DNA of 40,369 bases. Source: Acidobacteriaceae bacterium. GTDB taxonomy: Bacteria > Acidobacteriota > Terriglobia > Terriglobales > Acidobacteriaceae. The DNA lies in contig PLSM01000194.1 of assembly GCA_003165075.1 (NCBI GenBank), forward strand, positions 137,518 through 177,886, given 5' to 3'. Positions within the stretch are counted from its first letter, which is position 1, and every line of letters begins with the position of its first letter. Position numbers and translations under genes: made by a program. Shown piece after piece: positions 16,710 through 26,994 of this stretch. The notes under the pieces were generated by a model that saw nothing but the letters and a program-made list of their open reading frames with translations, was not told where the DNA came from and did no database searches.

Positions 16710-19700
16710 TTACGGCAGCGGCTCGTACCACACCGAGTTCTGTGCGGAGTTGCCGTTGCTGTCCTGCGACTGAATCGACCAGTTGTAAGTCGTCCCGGTG
16801 CTGTTCAGAGGGGACGTTGGCTTGTTGCTACCGTTCGTCGGATCGCTACCCCAAGTCAATGAGCCAGGAATCTGGGTATTGGTGAACCCATTCGAGTTGG
16901 AGTTGTTGCCCGGTATCTGCCAGATGTTCCCAGAGCCTCCGCAGCACACGTAGAACTGGTAGACGTAATTGCCAGGCGCGGCTGGGTAGGTCCAGGTAAA
17001 CGTCGGCGTTGTGTTGGTACTGTCGGTTTGTTCCGGCTCGAGGTTTGTAGCCAGAGCGCTGGTGTCCAGCACTCCGCTCACCTTGCCGACTACAGTATCA
17101 GGAGGGCCTTCACTGTAGTTGACAGTGAACGTGTAGGAGTCGTTCACAGCCGGTGCAGTGCTGCCGATACTCGTGCCTAACAGGAATTGCACGCTGCCGC
17201 AACCTTGGCAGTAGTTGGACAGATCCACCGGTGTAATCACGTTCGGGTTGGAGGCTGACGTCAACTCGACGGAGACGGGCAGTTGGTTTCCTTCCCGCAC
17301 CTGGAAGTTGAGATTGTAGCCGGTATTGGTTTGGGACGAAGTGCCGTTCCAGACCAGTTCCTGGTTGAATTGTGTTTGCACAAGTGCCGTGCTGTTGGCA
17401 CTCGGCAGTGTGAAGGATGGAACAGACGTAGTGCCTGCCACGCTGACCATCGAGCTGCTATTGCTATTCGTGTTGGTCACGTCTCCCACGTCGACCAGGC
17501 CATCCTTATTCTGGTCGAGAATTCCAAACGCGAAGTAGTTGTTGCCGTTTGGAGCATTCACCGTGAATGAATTGCCCGCCGGATCGTTGGTTGGGTTTGT
17601 GATATACGTCGCGTACGCAATGTTATTGGCCATATCGAACAGACCCATATACAGCGGCCCGGTCGGTGTGATGGTTGATGGGATAACCACCGTGCCGGTC
17701 ACCTGGTTCCCAGACGTCGACGGCGGCGCGCCAACGGGCACCGCCACGGCGCAAGTTGGGAGGGCGCAGTTGACTCCGGGGCCACCCCAATTCGCCCAGC
17801 CGCTATTACCTGCTGCACTCAATCCCATAACTCTGAAGTAATACGGTTGGTTGCTGAAAGTGCCACCGGTGAGACTCGAGAGCTGATTGTTCATAATCCA
17901 GAGGTTTGGATTCCTGCCGATTGCCCTAAAGGTGGCAGTGATGGGAGTGGTGAACCCGGAAGTGAGGTCCGCCTGAACTTGGTACGAAGTAAACACTTCC
18001 ACGCCGTTGCCATTCGATATCGAGCCGCCTCCAAAGGTGATCGCCACCCCGGAATCGGTGGGTTCGATTGCTTCCAGATTTGGAGTCTCGGTCGGCGCAG
18101 ACAATGTTGGATCGGCCAGAGTGACTGAGGTGCCAGACACGTTGGCATTCGAAACCGATACGGCTACGCTCCCCGTCGGGTCGGTCACATTCTGCGCACC
18201 TTGACTGAGCGCGGTGGGATCCATCCATGACTGCAGAGTGTAGGAGCCGGGTGGCACACCCTGAATGGTGAACGACCCCGGAGCCGTGATGCTGGTGCCT
18301 TCACCGCTCCCGCCGCAGTTGTTGTTTACCAGGTTCAGATATACCTGGCCTGTCTGCGCGCCCCTGTAACCTACCGTGCCGGAAACCGTGTAGCCCAGCG
18401 AGACGCCGAAGTTCTCCCCAGTCACGGTGCTTGCACTCAAGACGACATTGCTGTAAGTCGCTGGATAGAACAGTGAATTTGGTCCCGTGATCGACGGGGT
18501 GATCGTGTAGGTCCCGTCTGGAATGCCCGTGAACGTGTAGTTTCCGCCGCTGTCGGTCGGCACAGTCTGGGCAAAGCCACCACCGTCGGAGATCGTAACC
18601 GAGTAAGTCGGCAGGGGCGAGATTGACCCGCAGTTGTTGTTGAGCGATATATTGCCGGTCACCTGGGAGGCGATGTTGATGGTGATTGTGATGCTCTGGT
18701 GGGCCGTGTTCAAGGCAGAGTCCACCACCCTCGCATCGATGGTCACGACGCCCGAAGCCGTTGGCGTGCCAGTGATAATGCCATCGTTGGTTCCCAAGCT
18801 GAGACCGATAGCCTGGAGGCCGGCGCCGTTGGTTGCAACCCCCCACACCAGTCCTGTTCCCGTGCCGCCCGCCGACGTAAGTGTCTGTGAAAACGGCGCC
18901 CCTACATAGCCTGTAAATGAGCTTGCGCTGTTAATGGTCAGTGCCTGCAGAATGGCGAGCGAGAACGTGGCACTGGTTGTGTTCGATCCTGAGTCGGTCA
19001 CCTGAACCGTAAAGCTCACGTTGCCTTGGTTCGGTCCGCCGCTCGTGAGCAGGCCGCCGCTTGACAGCGCTAGGCCGAGGTTCGTCAGGTCGCTCCCTCC
19101 CGCCGTAACCGCCCACACAAACGGGCCACCCGCGCCGCCAGAGGCCGCGAGTTGCTGCGAGTAGGGCGAACCGCCGTAGCCTGACGGAAGCGTGGTTGGA
19201 GTAGTAATAGTCAACCCGGCGTTGATAGTGACCGAAAACGCCAGGCTGGTCGTGTTCGAGGCCGAATCCGTCACCTTCGCTGTGAAGTTGGCGGTGCCGC
19301 CCGCACTGGGCGTAGTGCCTGAGAGAACGCCGCTGCCGGACAGGCTGAGGCCGACTGCTCTAAGACTGCTGGCGCCCGCGGTGACCGTCCAGGCATATCC
19401 CCCCGATCCGCCCGTAGCCGCCAGCGTCTGCGAATACGTTGTTCCGCCATAGCCTGACGGAAGTGTGGTGGGTGTGGTAATGCTCAAGCCTGCGTCGACA
19501 GTGATTGAAAACTGCGTTGCAGCCGAAGCCAGGTCCGCAACACTGTCGGTCACTGTAACTGAGAAATTGGTGTCTCCCGGCGTGCCCGTGGGTTGACCAG
19601 AAATTACACCTGCTGTGGAGAGGTTCAAACCCGCTGGCAGAGTGCCATTGGTCAGCGCAAAGATGTAGTTTGCAGCCACTCCCGTTCCGCCCGTCCCCGT

Positions 19701-21219
19701 TAGAGATGTCTGCGTGTAGGTCGAGCCCACATAACCCGTCGGAAGGGAGGCACGCATGAGGACCACCGGCGGATAGCTCACAATGATCGAGTAGGCCTGT
19801 GTATTCGAGTCGCCAAAGGCATCGGCCGCCTTGATGAAAAAATTGAATGTGTTTGCAGTTGTCGGCGTTCCGGTGATCGCCGCGGTCGTGGCATTCAGAC
19901 CCAGTCCGTTAGGCAACGCCCCGCTGAACACGGTGTAAGTCAGGGCTCCTGCGCCGCCTGTGGCTGCCGCGCTGCCGCCTGGGTATGCAACGTTGTAAGT
20001 CGCATTGGCCGGTACTACACCGCTGAATGTGATCGCCGGAGGCGCGCTGACCACGATCTGGTAAGAATGTGTATTCGAGTCGCCGAAAGTGTCCGCCGCT
20101 TTAATAACAAAATTGAATGTGTTTGCAGTTGTCGGCGTTCCGGTGATCGCTGCCGTGCTGGCGTTCAGGCTCAGCCCATCCGGCAAGGCTCCGCTGAATA
20201 CGGTGTACGCCAATGCTCCCGCGCCGCCGCTGGCGGCTGCACTGCCGCCTGCATAAGCAACGTGCGCGGTGGCCGTAGCCGGTACTACGCCGCTGAATGT
20301 GATGGCCGGAGGAGCGCTCACGACGATCTGTGTAGGCCTGCGTATTCGAGTCGCCGAAAGTGTCCGCCGCTTTAATAACAAAATTGAATGTGTTTGCAGT
20401 TGTCGGCGTTCCGGTGATCGCACCGCTGCTGGCGTTCAGGCTCAGCCCGTTCGGCAAGGTTCCGCTGAATACTGAGTACGTCAATGTTCCCACGCCGCCG
20501 CTGGCTGCTGCACTGCCGCCCGCATAAGCAACGTGTGCGGTGGCCGTGGCGGGTACTACACCGCTAAAGGTGATCGCCGGGGCTGCATCGATGGTCAGCC
20601 CCATCGCCGCCGTGGTCGCGGTCAGCGCATTGGGCGTACCCGAATCGGTCACTTTAAACACTAGGTCATTGAACGTCCCGGCGCAGGATGCCGTGAGCGT
20701 CCCGCCCAACGAAGCGCCGGAAGCCGATTGCGTGATGGTCAGGCAGCTCGGCAGTGTGCCGCTGACAAGGGTCCACGCATAGGGCGCGATACCGCCTGTG
20801 GCCGTCAACGGTTGCGCGTACGTGGCGCCCACCGTGGCCGTCGCCAGCGCCGCGGTCGTAATCGCCGGCGCCGCGGGCACGGTGATCGTAGCGGTCGCGC
20901 TCTTGCTAGTGTCGGCAACTGAAGTTGCGGTCACGGTAACCGACAGCGCAGAACTGGAAGCCGCAGGGGCCGTGTAAGTAGCCGCACTGGTGGTCTGGCC
21001 CGACAGGGTTCCACCGCCTGTCACCGACCATGAAACTCCAGCGGCGTTCTTATCGCCCGTCACTGTCGCCGACAAGGTCACAGTATCCGTTGCATCGACT
21101 GTGGTCGCCGACGCCTGTACCGATACGCTCGGCGGTGTCGACGAACTGCCTCCGCAGCCAGCCATGTAAAGAGAAGCAACAAGAGCAACACAAGTGACCA
21201 AAGACCTTTTCCAATTCAC
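16710..21219 (-). pseudogene. Large Ig-like repeat lipoprotein with a one-base frameshift
   Basis: A cell-surface repeat protein of about 1502 aa if the frame is restored. It begins with a lipoprotein signal (LYMAGCGG; the Cys is the lipidation site), then an Ig-like domain, then many Ig-like He_PIG-type modules of about 90 aa. After these come carboxypeptidase-regulatory-like domains (VTGNISL, TYTITPSITG), fibronectin-like parts and a calcium-loop sequence DQNKDGLVDVGD. The start is GTG 21219, with GGAGG five bases upstream. The frame breaks at about 20331: one extra T (plus strand) turns a TAC-CAG junction into TAC-ACAG. The N-terminal frame then runs to a stop at about 20101, while the downstream frame is open to 16710. 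Identical anchors in adjacent repeats are 270 and 271 bases apart, which pins the extra base. It may be a real mutation, slipped-strand variation or a sequencing error. Confidence 0.8.
19851..20430 (-). repeat. Tandem 270-bp coding repeats in the Ig-like gene
   Basis: The string GTTTGCAGTTGTCGGCGTTC begins at 19851, 20121 and 20392 (plus strand). The unit is 270 bp, or 90 residues, with near-identical DNA over long stretches, which indicates recent duplication or gene conversion. The second interval is 271 bases because of the frameshift. Confidence 0.85.
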
Positions 21220-21245
21220 ACAAGCCTCCAAAGAAAAGCGTCTTC

Positions 21246-21274
21246 ATAGTATGTACAACCGCTAACACATGCAA
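21246..21274 (-). promoter_or_regulatory. Predicted promoter of the Ig-like lipoprotein gene
   Basis: On the minus strand a -10 box TACTAT (21246-21251) follows a -35 box TTGCAT (21269-21274) after exactly 17 bases. The -35 match is modest. The resulting leader would be about 20 bases and contain the GGAGG site. Confidence 0.4.
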
Positions 21275-21353
21275 ATGAATTTGTGCTGATTCTATTACTC
21301 TTAGGTCATGACTCACTCTTCTCATCCCACCATAGTTGTATCTCCTGTCTATT

Positions 21354-21369
21354 TGTGACCTAGGTCACT
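21354..21369. promoter_or_regulatory. CRP/FNR-like site TGTGA-N6-TCACT
   Basis: TGTGA-CCTAGG-TCACT matches the TGTGA-N6-TCACA consensus at nine of ten positions and contains a perfect 14-bp palindrome GTGACCTAGGTCAC (21355-21368). It lies about 80 bases upstream of the predicted -35 box of the Ig-like gene. Confidence 0.4.
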
Positions 21370-21734
21370 TGACACTTTTATGGGAATTCGAGTTAGTCTA
21401 TTTATGCTTTCTAGTGCTTCGATGGGTTGTTGCCGTAGTTTCACACCACGGCCGGGGTTTGTTACGCAAAGTTTCCTCTTATCACATTTACTCGCGCTGA
21501 GTTCATAGCTAGAATGGCATCTCTTTAAGATTGGGTTTTGGACGGGAGTTATATATATGGTACGTCTTGGAATTATTTCTCTCGCTACGTTCCTACTTAG
21601 GTCTTTGTAAGTCGTTCATCCCATTTTGGTATGAAATGCAGAGAAATCCTCATGCAGCAACGGCTGCACATCGAAATATGGAGTTTTCCTGGCTTAGATA
21701 TGTACTTGATCAGGAGTAATGCCTGTATCCATCC

Positions 21735-24700
21735 TTAACTCAGCGCCTGCACAGTTCCCTTCCCCAATAGTTCTTCAACACGCTCCACCCAGCCCCGGTC
21801 AGCGGCGACACTCAGCTTCTCTGGCTCGAGGACTACTGCGTATTCGCCCTTCTTTTCCAGATGCAGCATCACCTTGCCAGGACCCGGCGCGGCATCGACG
21901 GCACTCTTGAGAGCAGCAAACACCTCATCGGTGGCGCGGTCAAGGTTGATCCGGATGCGCACGCCTGTGGGCAGCTTGATCTGCACCTCTTCAAGAGGCT
22001 GGATGGAATTGACAGCGATCTTCGGCGCCGCATCTTCATCCCCCATCAGCACGCCGCGTATGAGTACAGGCGCCTCGATCTTCAGATGGCCGGATAAACG
22101 CTCGTAGTCGCGTGAAAAACAGATCAGTTCGATTTTGCCCGTAGCATCTTCGAGCGCGGCCTGCGCATAAAGCTTTTGATCGCGCCTGCTCTTCTGCACC
22201 CGAAGTCCTTGGATGATTCCGGCCACAAGAATATCGTCGGAGGGATCCGCCTGCTGACCCCATCGCTTCTCAGGTGGCTTGCGTTCCAGCGCCTCGGCAA
22301 TCGAAATCACTCCGGTCAGGTTCTTTAGCTTTTCGGCGTACTTATCCAGCGGATGACCGGAGACAAAGAAGCCGAGCACCTCTTTTTCGTTGTTGAGCCT
22401 CTGGCTCTCCTCCCAGTCCGGCACGCGCGGCAGATCGTCGTTACTGCGGCCCGGCGCGGGCGCTTCGTTGAAGAGTCCGAAAAGGCCTGCCTGTCCTTGC
22501 AGTGCATCGCGCTGCGCTTTCTGCGCCCGCTCCATCGCCTTGTCGACGGCGTTGAATAGCTGCGCGCGCGTGCCCATCGAGTCCAGTGCGCCGGCTTTGA
22601 TCAGCGACTGGATCACGCGCGAATTCATGACCCGCAGATCGACCTTTTCGCAGAACTGCCAGAAGCTGGTGAAGCGCCCGCCAACATCCTCGCGCGCTTT
22701 CAGAATGGACTCGATGGCGTTGCCGCCCACATTCTTCACTGCCGCCAGGCCGAATCGGATGGCGTCGCCGTGAGGCGTGAATTGCGCGCCCGAAACCTGC
22801 ACGTCGGGCGGTTCCACGGCGATGCCCATCTCCTTGCATTCCCCGATATACTTCACCACGTTTTCAGGCTTCGAGGTTTCTGAAGTCAGCAATGCAGCCA
22901 TGAACTCCACCGGATAATGCGTCTTCAGAAAGGCGGTCTGGTAGGCCAGCAGCGCGTAGGCCGCGGAGTGCGATTTGTTGAACCCGTAGCCCGCAAACTT
23001 CTCCATGTGGTCGAAAATCTCGCCCGCAATCGCCTTGGGATGCCCCAGCGCCGCGGCCCCGCTCATAAAGCGTTCGCGCTGCTTGGCCATCTCCTCGGCA
23101 TTCTTTTTCCCCATGGCGCGGCGCAGCAGGTCGGCCTCTCCCAGCGAGTAGCTGGCCACCTCGTTGGCGATCTGCATCACCTGTTCCTGGTAGACGATCA
23201 CGCCCAGCGTCTCTTTCAATATCTTTTCGAGCTGGGGCAGCATGTACTCCACCTTGCGCCGGCCCCACTTGCGCTCGATGAAGTCGTCGATCATGCTCAT
23301 GGGCCCTGGCCGGTAGAGCGCGTTCAGGGCAGTAAGATCCTCCACCCGGTCCGGCTTGTAGCGGCGTAAAACGTCCCGCATCCCGCCCGATTCAAACTGA
23401 AACACACCCGATGTAAGCGCGGAGTGAAACACCTTCTTATACGTCTCTTCGTCGTTCAGCGGGATAGTGTCGATATCCAGTTTCTGTCCGCGGCTTAGCT
23501 CGATGAGCTTGAGGCAGTCGTCGATCACCGTGAGTGTCGTGAGCCCCAGGAAGTCCATCTTCAGCAGGCCCATTTTTTCCACCGCCTTCATGTCGTAGGC
23601 GGTCACCACTTCGTCATTCTTGGTCTTGGCCAGGGGCACCAGTTCGGTCAGTGCGCGGGGCGCAATCACCACGCCCGCCGCGTGTACGCCTTGTCCGCGC
23701 ACCAGGCCTTCCAGTTTGCGCGCGGTGTCGATCAGCTCACGAACCTGCTTGTCGTTGTCGTAGGCCTTGCGCAGGTCCGGCGACTCTTCCAGCGCTTTTT
23801 CCAGAGTCATTCCGATGGTCGCCGGAACCAGCTTGGCAATGCGGTCCACGTCTCCATACGGCATGTCGAGCGCGCGTCCGCAATCCTTGATCGACGCCTT
23901 GGCCGCCATCGTATTGAAGGTGATAATCTGCGCCACCTGCTCACGGCCGTACTTGCGCGTAACGTAGTCAATCACCTCGCCGCGCCGGTTCATGCAGAAG
24001 TCCACGTCGATATCCGGCATGGACACGCGCTCCGGATTCAAGAAGCGCTCGAACAGCAGCACGTTCTGCAGGGGATCGATGTTGGTGATCTCCATGACGT
24101 AGGCCACCAGCGAACCGGCCGCCGAACCGCGTCCCGGGCCCACCGGAATTCCGTTGTCGCGCGCGTATTTAATGAAGTCCCACACGATCAGGAAGTAGCC
24201 CGCATATTTCATCTGCTTGATGATGCCGATTTCGCGTTCCAGCCGCGCGTCATACTCGTGAATCGGCATGCGCAGCAGGCCGCTCGATTTCAGGTGTTCG
24301 ATGCCTGTCTCCAGCCGCTTCTTGTATCCCGCGCGGCACACCTGCTCAAAGTAGCTGTCGATCGTGTGCCCCTCGGGCACCGCAAACTCGGGGAACGGAT
24401 TCTCTACCGGGTGCAGTTTGAACTGGCAGCGCTCGGCAATCTCCATGGTGCGCTGCAGCACGGCGGGCGAATCCGGAAACAGCCGCGCCATTTCGTCGCC
24501 GCTCTTCACAAAAAACTGGTCGCTGTCAAAGCGGAAGCGCTGTGCGTCGTGCACCTTGGAGCCCGTCTGCACGCAAAGCATCACGTCGTGGGCGTGCGAA
24601 TCCTCGCCGCACAGGTAGTGGGAATCATTGGTGGCCACCAGCGGAATCCCCAATTCCCGTTCCATGCGGAAGAGGTCGGCCTGAATCTTCTTTTCCGCTT

Positions 24701-25238
24701 CCAGGCCCTGGTCCTGAATCTCCAGGTAGAAGTTTCCCTTGCCGAAGATGTCCTGATACTGCTGCGCCACGGCTACGGCCTGCGTGTACTCGCCCTGGTC
24801 CAGCGCTTCGCACAGCTCGCCGCTCAGGCACCCTGAGAAGCCGATCAGCCCCGTCGCATTCTCGGCCAGGAAGCGCTTGCTGATGCGCGGCTTGCGATAG
24901 AAGCCGTGCAGCGACGCCTCCGAAGTGATGCGGATCAGGTTGCGGTAGCCCTCTTCGTTTTCCGCCAGCACCAGCAGGTGGTTGTAGTGGTCCTTGGGCG
25001 TCTCGGCGCGATGGTCCTCGGCCTTGCACACGTAAAGTTCACAGCCCAGGATGGGCTTGATTCCCTTCTCTTTGGCGGCATTGAAAAAGTGCACCGCGCC
25101 ATAAATATTTCCGTGGTCGGTCATGGCCACCGAGGTCTGGCCCAGCTCCGCTACCCGGTCCACGAGTTTATGAACGTCGCAAGCCCCGTCCAGCAGGGAG
25201 TATTCCGTGTGCAAATGCAGATGAGTGAATTCAGCCAT
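21735..25238 (-). CDS. dnaE: DNA polymerase III subunit alpha
   Basis: The replicative polymerase subunit that extends DNA in the 5'-3' direction. The 1167-aa product has the N-terminal PHP domain starting FTHLHLHTEYSLLDGA, the GPGRGSAAGSLVAYV motif, and the catalytic block PDIDVDF with Asp409 and Asp411. The thumb and finger regions follow, then a helix-hairpin-helix region, and a C-terminal OB fold (ILVAGIIQGLRVQKSR). The start ATG at 25238 begins MAEFTHLHLHTEYS, the usual family start; a longer frame from 25382 adds 48 residues with no family counterpart. It stands alone on its strand, with no visible terminator after the stop. Confidence 0.97.
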   Translation of the reverse strand: MAEFTHLHLHTEYSLLDGACDVHKLVDRVAELGQTSVAMTDHGNIYGAVHFFNAAKEKGIKPILGCELYVCKAEDHRAETPKDHYNHLLVLAENEEGYRNLIRITSEASLHGFYRKPRISKRFLAENATGLIGFSGCLSGELCEALDQGEYTQAVAVAQQYQDIFGKGNFYLEIQDQGLEAEKKIQADLFRMERELGIPLVATNDSHYLCGEDSHAHDVMLCVQTGSKVHDAQRFRFDSDQFFVKSGDEMARLFPDSPAVLQRTMEIAERCQFKLHPVENPFPEFAVPEGHTIDSYFEQVCRAGYKKRLETGIEHLKSSGLLRMPIHEYDARLEREIGIIKQMKYAGYFLIVWDFIKYARDNGIPVGPGRGSAAGSLVAYVMEITNIDPLQNVLLFERFLNPERVSMPDIDVDFCMNRRGEVIDYVTRKYGREQVAQIITFNTMAAKASIKDCGRALDMPYGDVDRIAKLVPATIGMTLEKALEESPDLRKAYDNDKQVRELIDTARKLEGLVRGQGVHAAGVVIAPRALTELVPLAKTKNDEVVTAYDMKAVEKMGLLKMDFLGLTTLTVIDDCLKLIELSRGQKLDIDTIPLNDEETYKKVFHSALTSGVFQFESGGMRDVLRRYKPDRVEDLTALNALYRPGPMSMIDDFIERKWGRRKVEYMLPQLEKILKETLGVIVYQEQVMQIANEVASYSLGEADLLRRAMGKKNAEEMAKQRERFMSGAAALGHPKAIAGEIFDHMEKFAGYGFNKSHSAAYALLAYQTAFLKTHYPVEFMAALLTSETSKPENVVKYIGECKEMGIAVEPPDVQVSGAQFTPHGDAIRFGLAAVKNVGGNAIESILKAREDVGGRFTSFWQFCEKVDLRVMNSRVIQSLIKAGALDSMGTRAQLFNAVDKAMERAQKAQRDALQGQAGLFGLFNEAPAPGRSNDDLPRVPDWEESQRLNNEKEVLGFFVSGHPLDKYAEKLKNLTGVISIAEALERKPPEKRWGQQADPSDDILVAGIIQGLRVQKSRRDQKLYAQAALEDATGKIELICFSRDYERLSGHLKIEAPVLIRGVLMGDEDAAPKIAVNSIQPLEEVQIKLPTGVRIRINLDRATDEVFAALKSAVDAAPGPGKVMLHLEKKGEYAVVLEPEKLSVAADRGWVERVEELLGKGTVQALS

Positions 25239-25387
25239 GGCTTGTCTTGATTCTAGTCGTTTGGCTGGACTCGCGATCCGCACAATCGGCGGCTGACATC
25301 CCGGCAAGCTGAGGAAAAAGAGTACAGAACTGCCGGTATCGCAAGACAAGTGGCCAAGGTCTCCACAAGCATCCCTGCTCAAGAAAT

Positions 25388-25432
25388 GGGTGCCCCAGGT
25401 CCCGATTCTGGGACCTGGGAAAGTATGAACCT
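25388..25432. repeat. Palindromic intergenic repeat, copy 1
   Basis: A perfect 10-bp stem, CCCAGGTCCC (25394-25403) and GGGACCTGGG (25410-25419), with a GATTCT loop. The preceding GGGTGC and trailing AAAG-A-GAACC are shared with copy 2 at 26920-26964. A related copy 3 lies at 27771-27806. Confidence 0.8.
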
Positions 25433-25501
25433 AATCAGCTTGTCTTCCTGAGCAAAGCAAAAGACTTGGCCGGGTGGCCTATATCTGGCTAATCATGAAC
25501 C

Positions 25502-26185
25502 TGGGGTGCGCCGCGCATTCACGGTGAGCTGAAAATGCTTGGTTTTGATATTTCGGAACGAACTGTGCTGCGCTGGATGCAAAGATGTCCTCGAAATCTT
25601 GAGCCTGCAAAGCGGTGGGCGACCTTTCTCAGCAACCATCGTGAAGCCATCGCCGCGATGGACTTTTTCACCGTGCCCACGCTCACGTTCGGAGTTCTCT
25701 ACTGCTTCTTCGTCATCGCGCATGACCGGCGCCGCATCCTGCACTTCAACGTGACCAAACATCCGACCAGCGCGTGGGTCGTTCAGCAATTGCGCGAGGC
25801 ATTCCCGTTTGACTCGGTACCCGGATACTTGATCTTTGATCGCGGTGCTCAGTTCAACGAAGAAGTGATTGAGACGATAAAGAGTTTCGGCATCAAGCCA
25901 AAGCGGACCAGTTTTCTGAGCCCATGGCAGAACGGCGTTGCCGAGCGCTGGGTCGGCAACTGCCGCCGCGACCTGCTCGATCATGTGATTGTTCTGAACC
26001 AGCAACATCTGAAACGCCTGGTGATTGATTACATTGGCTACTACCACGGGGACCGGACCCATCTCGCGCTTGCGAAGGGAACTCCCGGCGATCGCGAAGC
26101 CGCGAACAAGTCCAGTACTCATAGCAAAGTTGTATCGATGCCAAGGCTCGGCGGTTTGCATCATCGCTACGACCTTGCCGCCTGA
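25502..26185 (+). pseudogene. 5'-truncated transposase with rve integrase core
   Basis: Remnant of a DDE transposase of the rve superfamily (IS3/IS481-like). The frame is recognisable from WGAPRIHGELKMLGFD at 25502, part of the helix-turn-helix linker, but a stop (TGA at 25496) lies just upstream and the normal N-terminal DNA-binding part is missing. The catalytic triad is still present: Asp in AAMDFFTV, Asp in LIFDRGAQF and Glu in NGVAERWVG. The C-terminal end GGLHHRYDLAA looks complete. An ATG at 25535 could start a 216-aa product, but it would lack the DNA-binding domain and is unlikely to be active. No terminal inverted repeats were found. Confidence 0.8.
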
Positions 26186-26437
26186 ACGGCTTCGGCGAAG
26201 TCTTCTCCGGGCATCGATGAATAACTGCGGGAGAGCCGTGCCCTCCACTTCTTTGCAAACGGCTCAGCAGCGTCGTCGTGACGATTTGAGTTCACCAAGC
26301 CCACTTGTCCGACCCGAGAATCCATCTTGAACCTTCCTTCAAGCTCACCAACCGGACCCTCCCTACCGCCAGATGGAATTTTGGCGAGGGACACCTGCAA
26401 GTGGCGCGTGCTGGAGGCCGGCAAGCAAATCAGCGGC

Positions 26438-26875
26438 TCACCTAAGCTTGGGTAAGGACGCCAAGATGCCGGCCAAACCAAGAATGTTGATCGCAAGAAG
26501 CAATCGAGAGCCGATGCACACTGCACGACTTCCGGGCATCGCATCGTTACGCGCCAAAAACACGCCTATCGCTATAAGCGCAAAACCCACAATCAGCAAG
26601 AACTCATATGTGATGCGCGCTACCCCTGCGTAGGCATGGATTGCTCCTGCATCTGAACCGCCTAACATAGGGATGAAGGGAGTAACGCTACTTAGGAGAG
26701 CCATACCAATCGAACCTGAGAGAGTCAGAAGGCCACGGGGTATCTTCCATTCCCCAGCTCTGCGTCTTTCAAACGTCACAGATGTCCAAGACATTATGAG
26801 TGTTGCCCCGCCCAAAACGATCGAGAACGCGGTCACAAAAAGCGCCGAGAGGAAGAATCCGAGATGCGTCAACAT
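26438..26875 (-). CDS. Small four-helix membrane protein of unknown function
   Basis: I do not recognise the family. The 145-aa product has four predicted membrane spans, at about residues 6-30, 48-70, 90-108 and 122-142, joined by short charged loops (FERRRAGEWKIPRG, LARNDAMPGSR). The start at 26875 is chosen because AAAGGAGA lies just upstream; a longer frame to 27190 runs through the antitoxin gene in another frame and has no membrane features. It lies downstream of the toxin-antitoxin pair on the same strand, with hairpin repeat copy 2 in its upstream region. The 252 bases between its stop and the transposase remnant (26186-26437) hold nothing I can identify. Confidence 0.6.
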   Translation of the reverse strand: MLTHLGFFLSALFVTAFSIVLGGATLIMSWTSVTFERRRAGEWKIPRGLLTLSGSIGMALLSSVTPFIPMLGGSDAGAIHAYAGVARITYEFLLIVGFALIAIGVFLARNDAMPGSRAVCIGSRLLLAINILGLAGILASLPKLR

Positions 26876-26919
26876 CGTCTCTCCTTTTACAGGTATTCGT
26901 GTTATCAGGGCGGGTGGCC

Positions 26920-26964
26920 GGGTGCCCCAGGTCCCGATTCTGGGACCTGGGAAAGCACGAACCC
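26920..26964. repeat. Palindromic intergenic repeat, copy 2
   Basis: Same stem and loop as copy 1: CCCAGGTCCC (26926-26935), loop GATTCT, GGGACCTGGG (26942-26951). The flanks GGGTGC and AAAG-A-GAACC also match. It sits 31 bases after the antitoxin stop, between the antitoxin gene and the small membrane protein gene. Confidence 0.8.
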
Positions 26965-26994
26965 AACCTGGCGCCGTTCGAAACCAGCGACTCC

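Larger units (their letters stand above)
21220..21734. other. AT-richer intergenic region between the Ig-like gene and dnaE
   Basis: These 515 bases are visibly less GC-rich than the neighbours. They hold the predicted minus-strand promoter of the Ig-like gene, a CRP/FNR-like palindrome, a TTGACA string (21369-21374) without a good -10 partner, and a small TGCAGC-AACG-GCTGCA hairpin (21653-21668). A 62-codon plus-strand reading frame (21531-21719) has no recognisable features and is not called. Confidence 0.5.

Noticed and set aside
19851..20430. Regularly spaced repeats that might look like a CRISPR array
   Set aside because: The 270-bp period is coding, in frame with Ig-like modules, and far too long for CRISPR repeat-spacer units.
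21430..21480. String ACGCAAAG near a hairpin, reminiscent of the 3' part of a GEMM c-di-GMP riboswitch
   Set aside because: The conserved first stem and GNRA receptor elements are missing, and no plus-strand gene follows.
21531..21719. 62-codon plus-strand frame in the AT-richer intergenic region
   Set aside because: No convincing ribosome-binding site or recognisable motif; could be chance in a less GC-rich stretch.
23682..24836. 384-codon open frame on the plus strand opposite dnaE
   Set aside because: dnaE is certain on the minus strand; the antisense frame is open because of GC-rich codon bias and its translation has no domain features.
26186..26437. Minus-strand 125-codon frame overlapping this gap
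   Set aside because: It spans both the transposase end and the membrane protein gene in another frame and shows no protein-like features.
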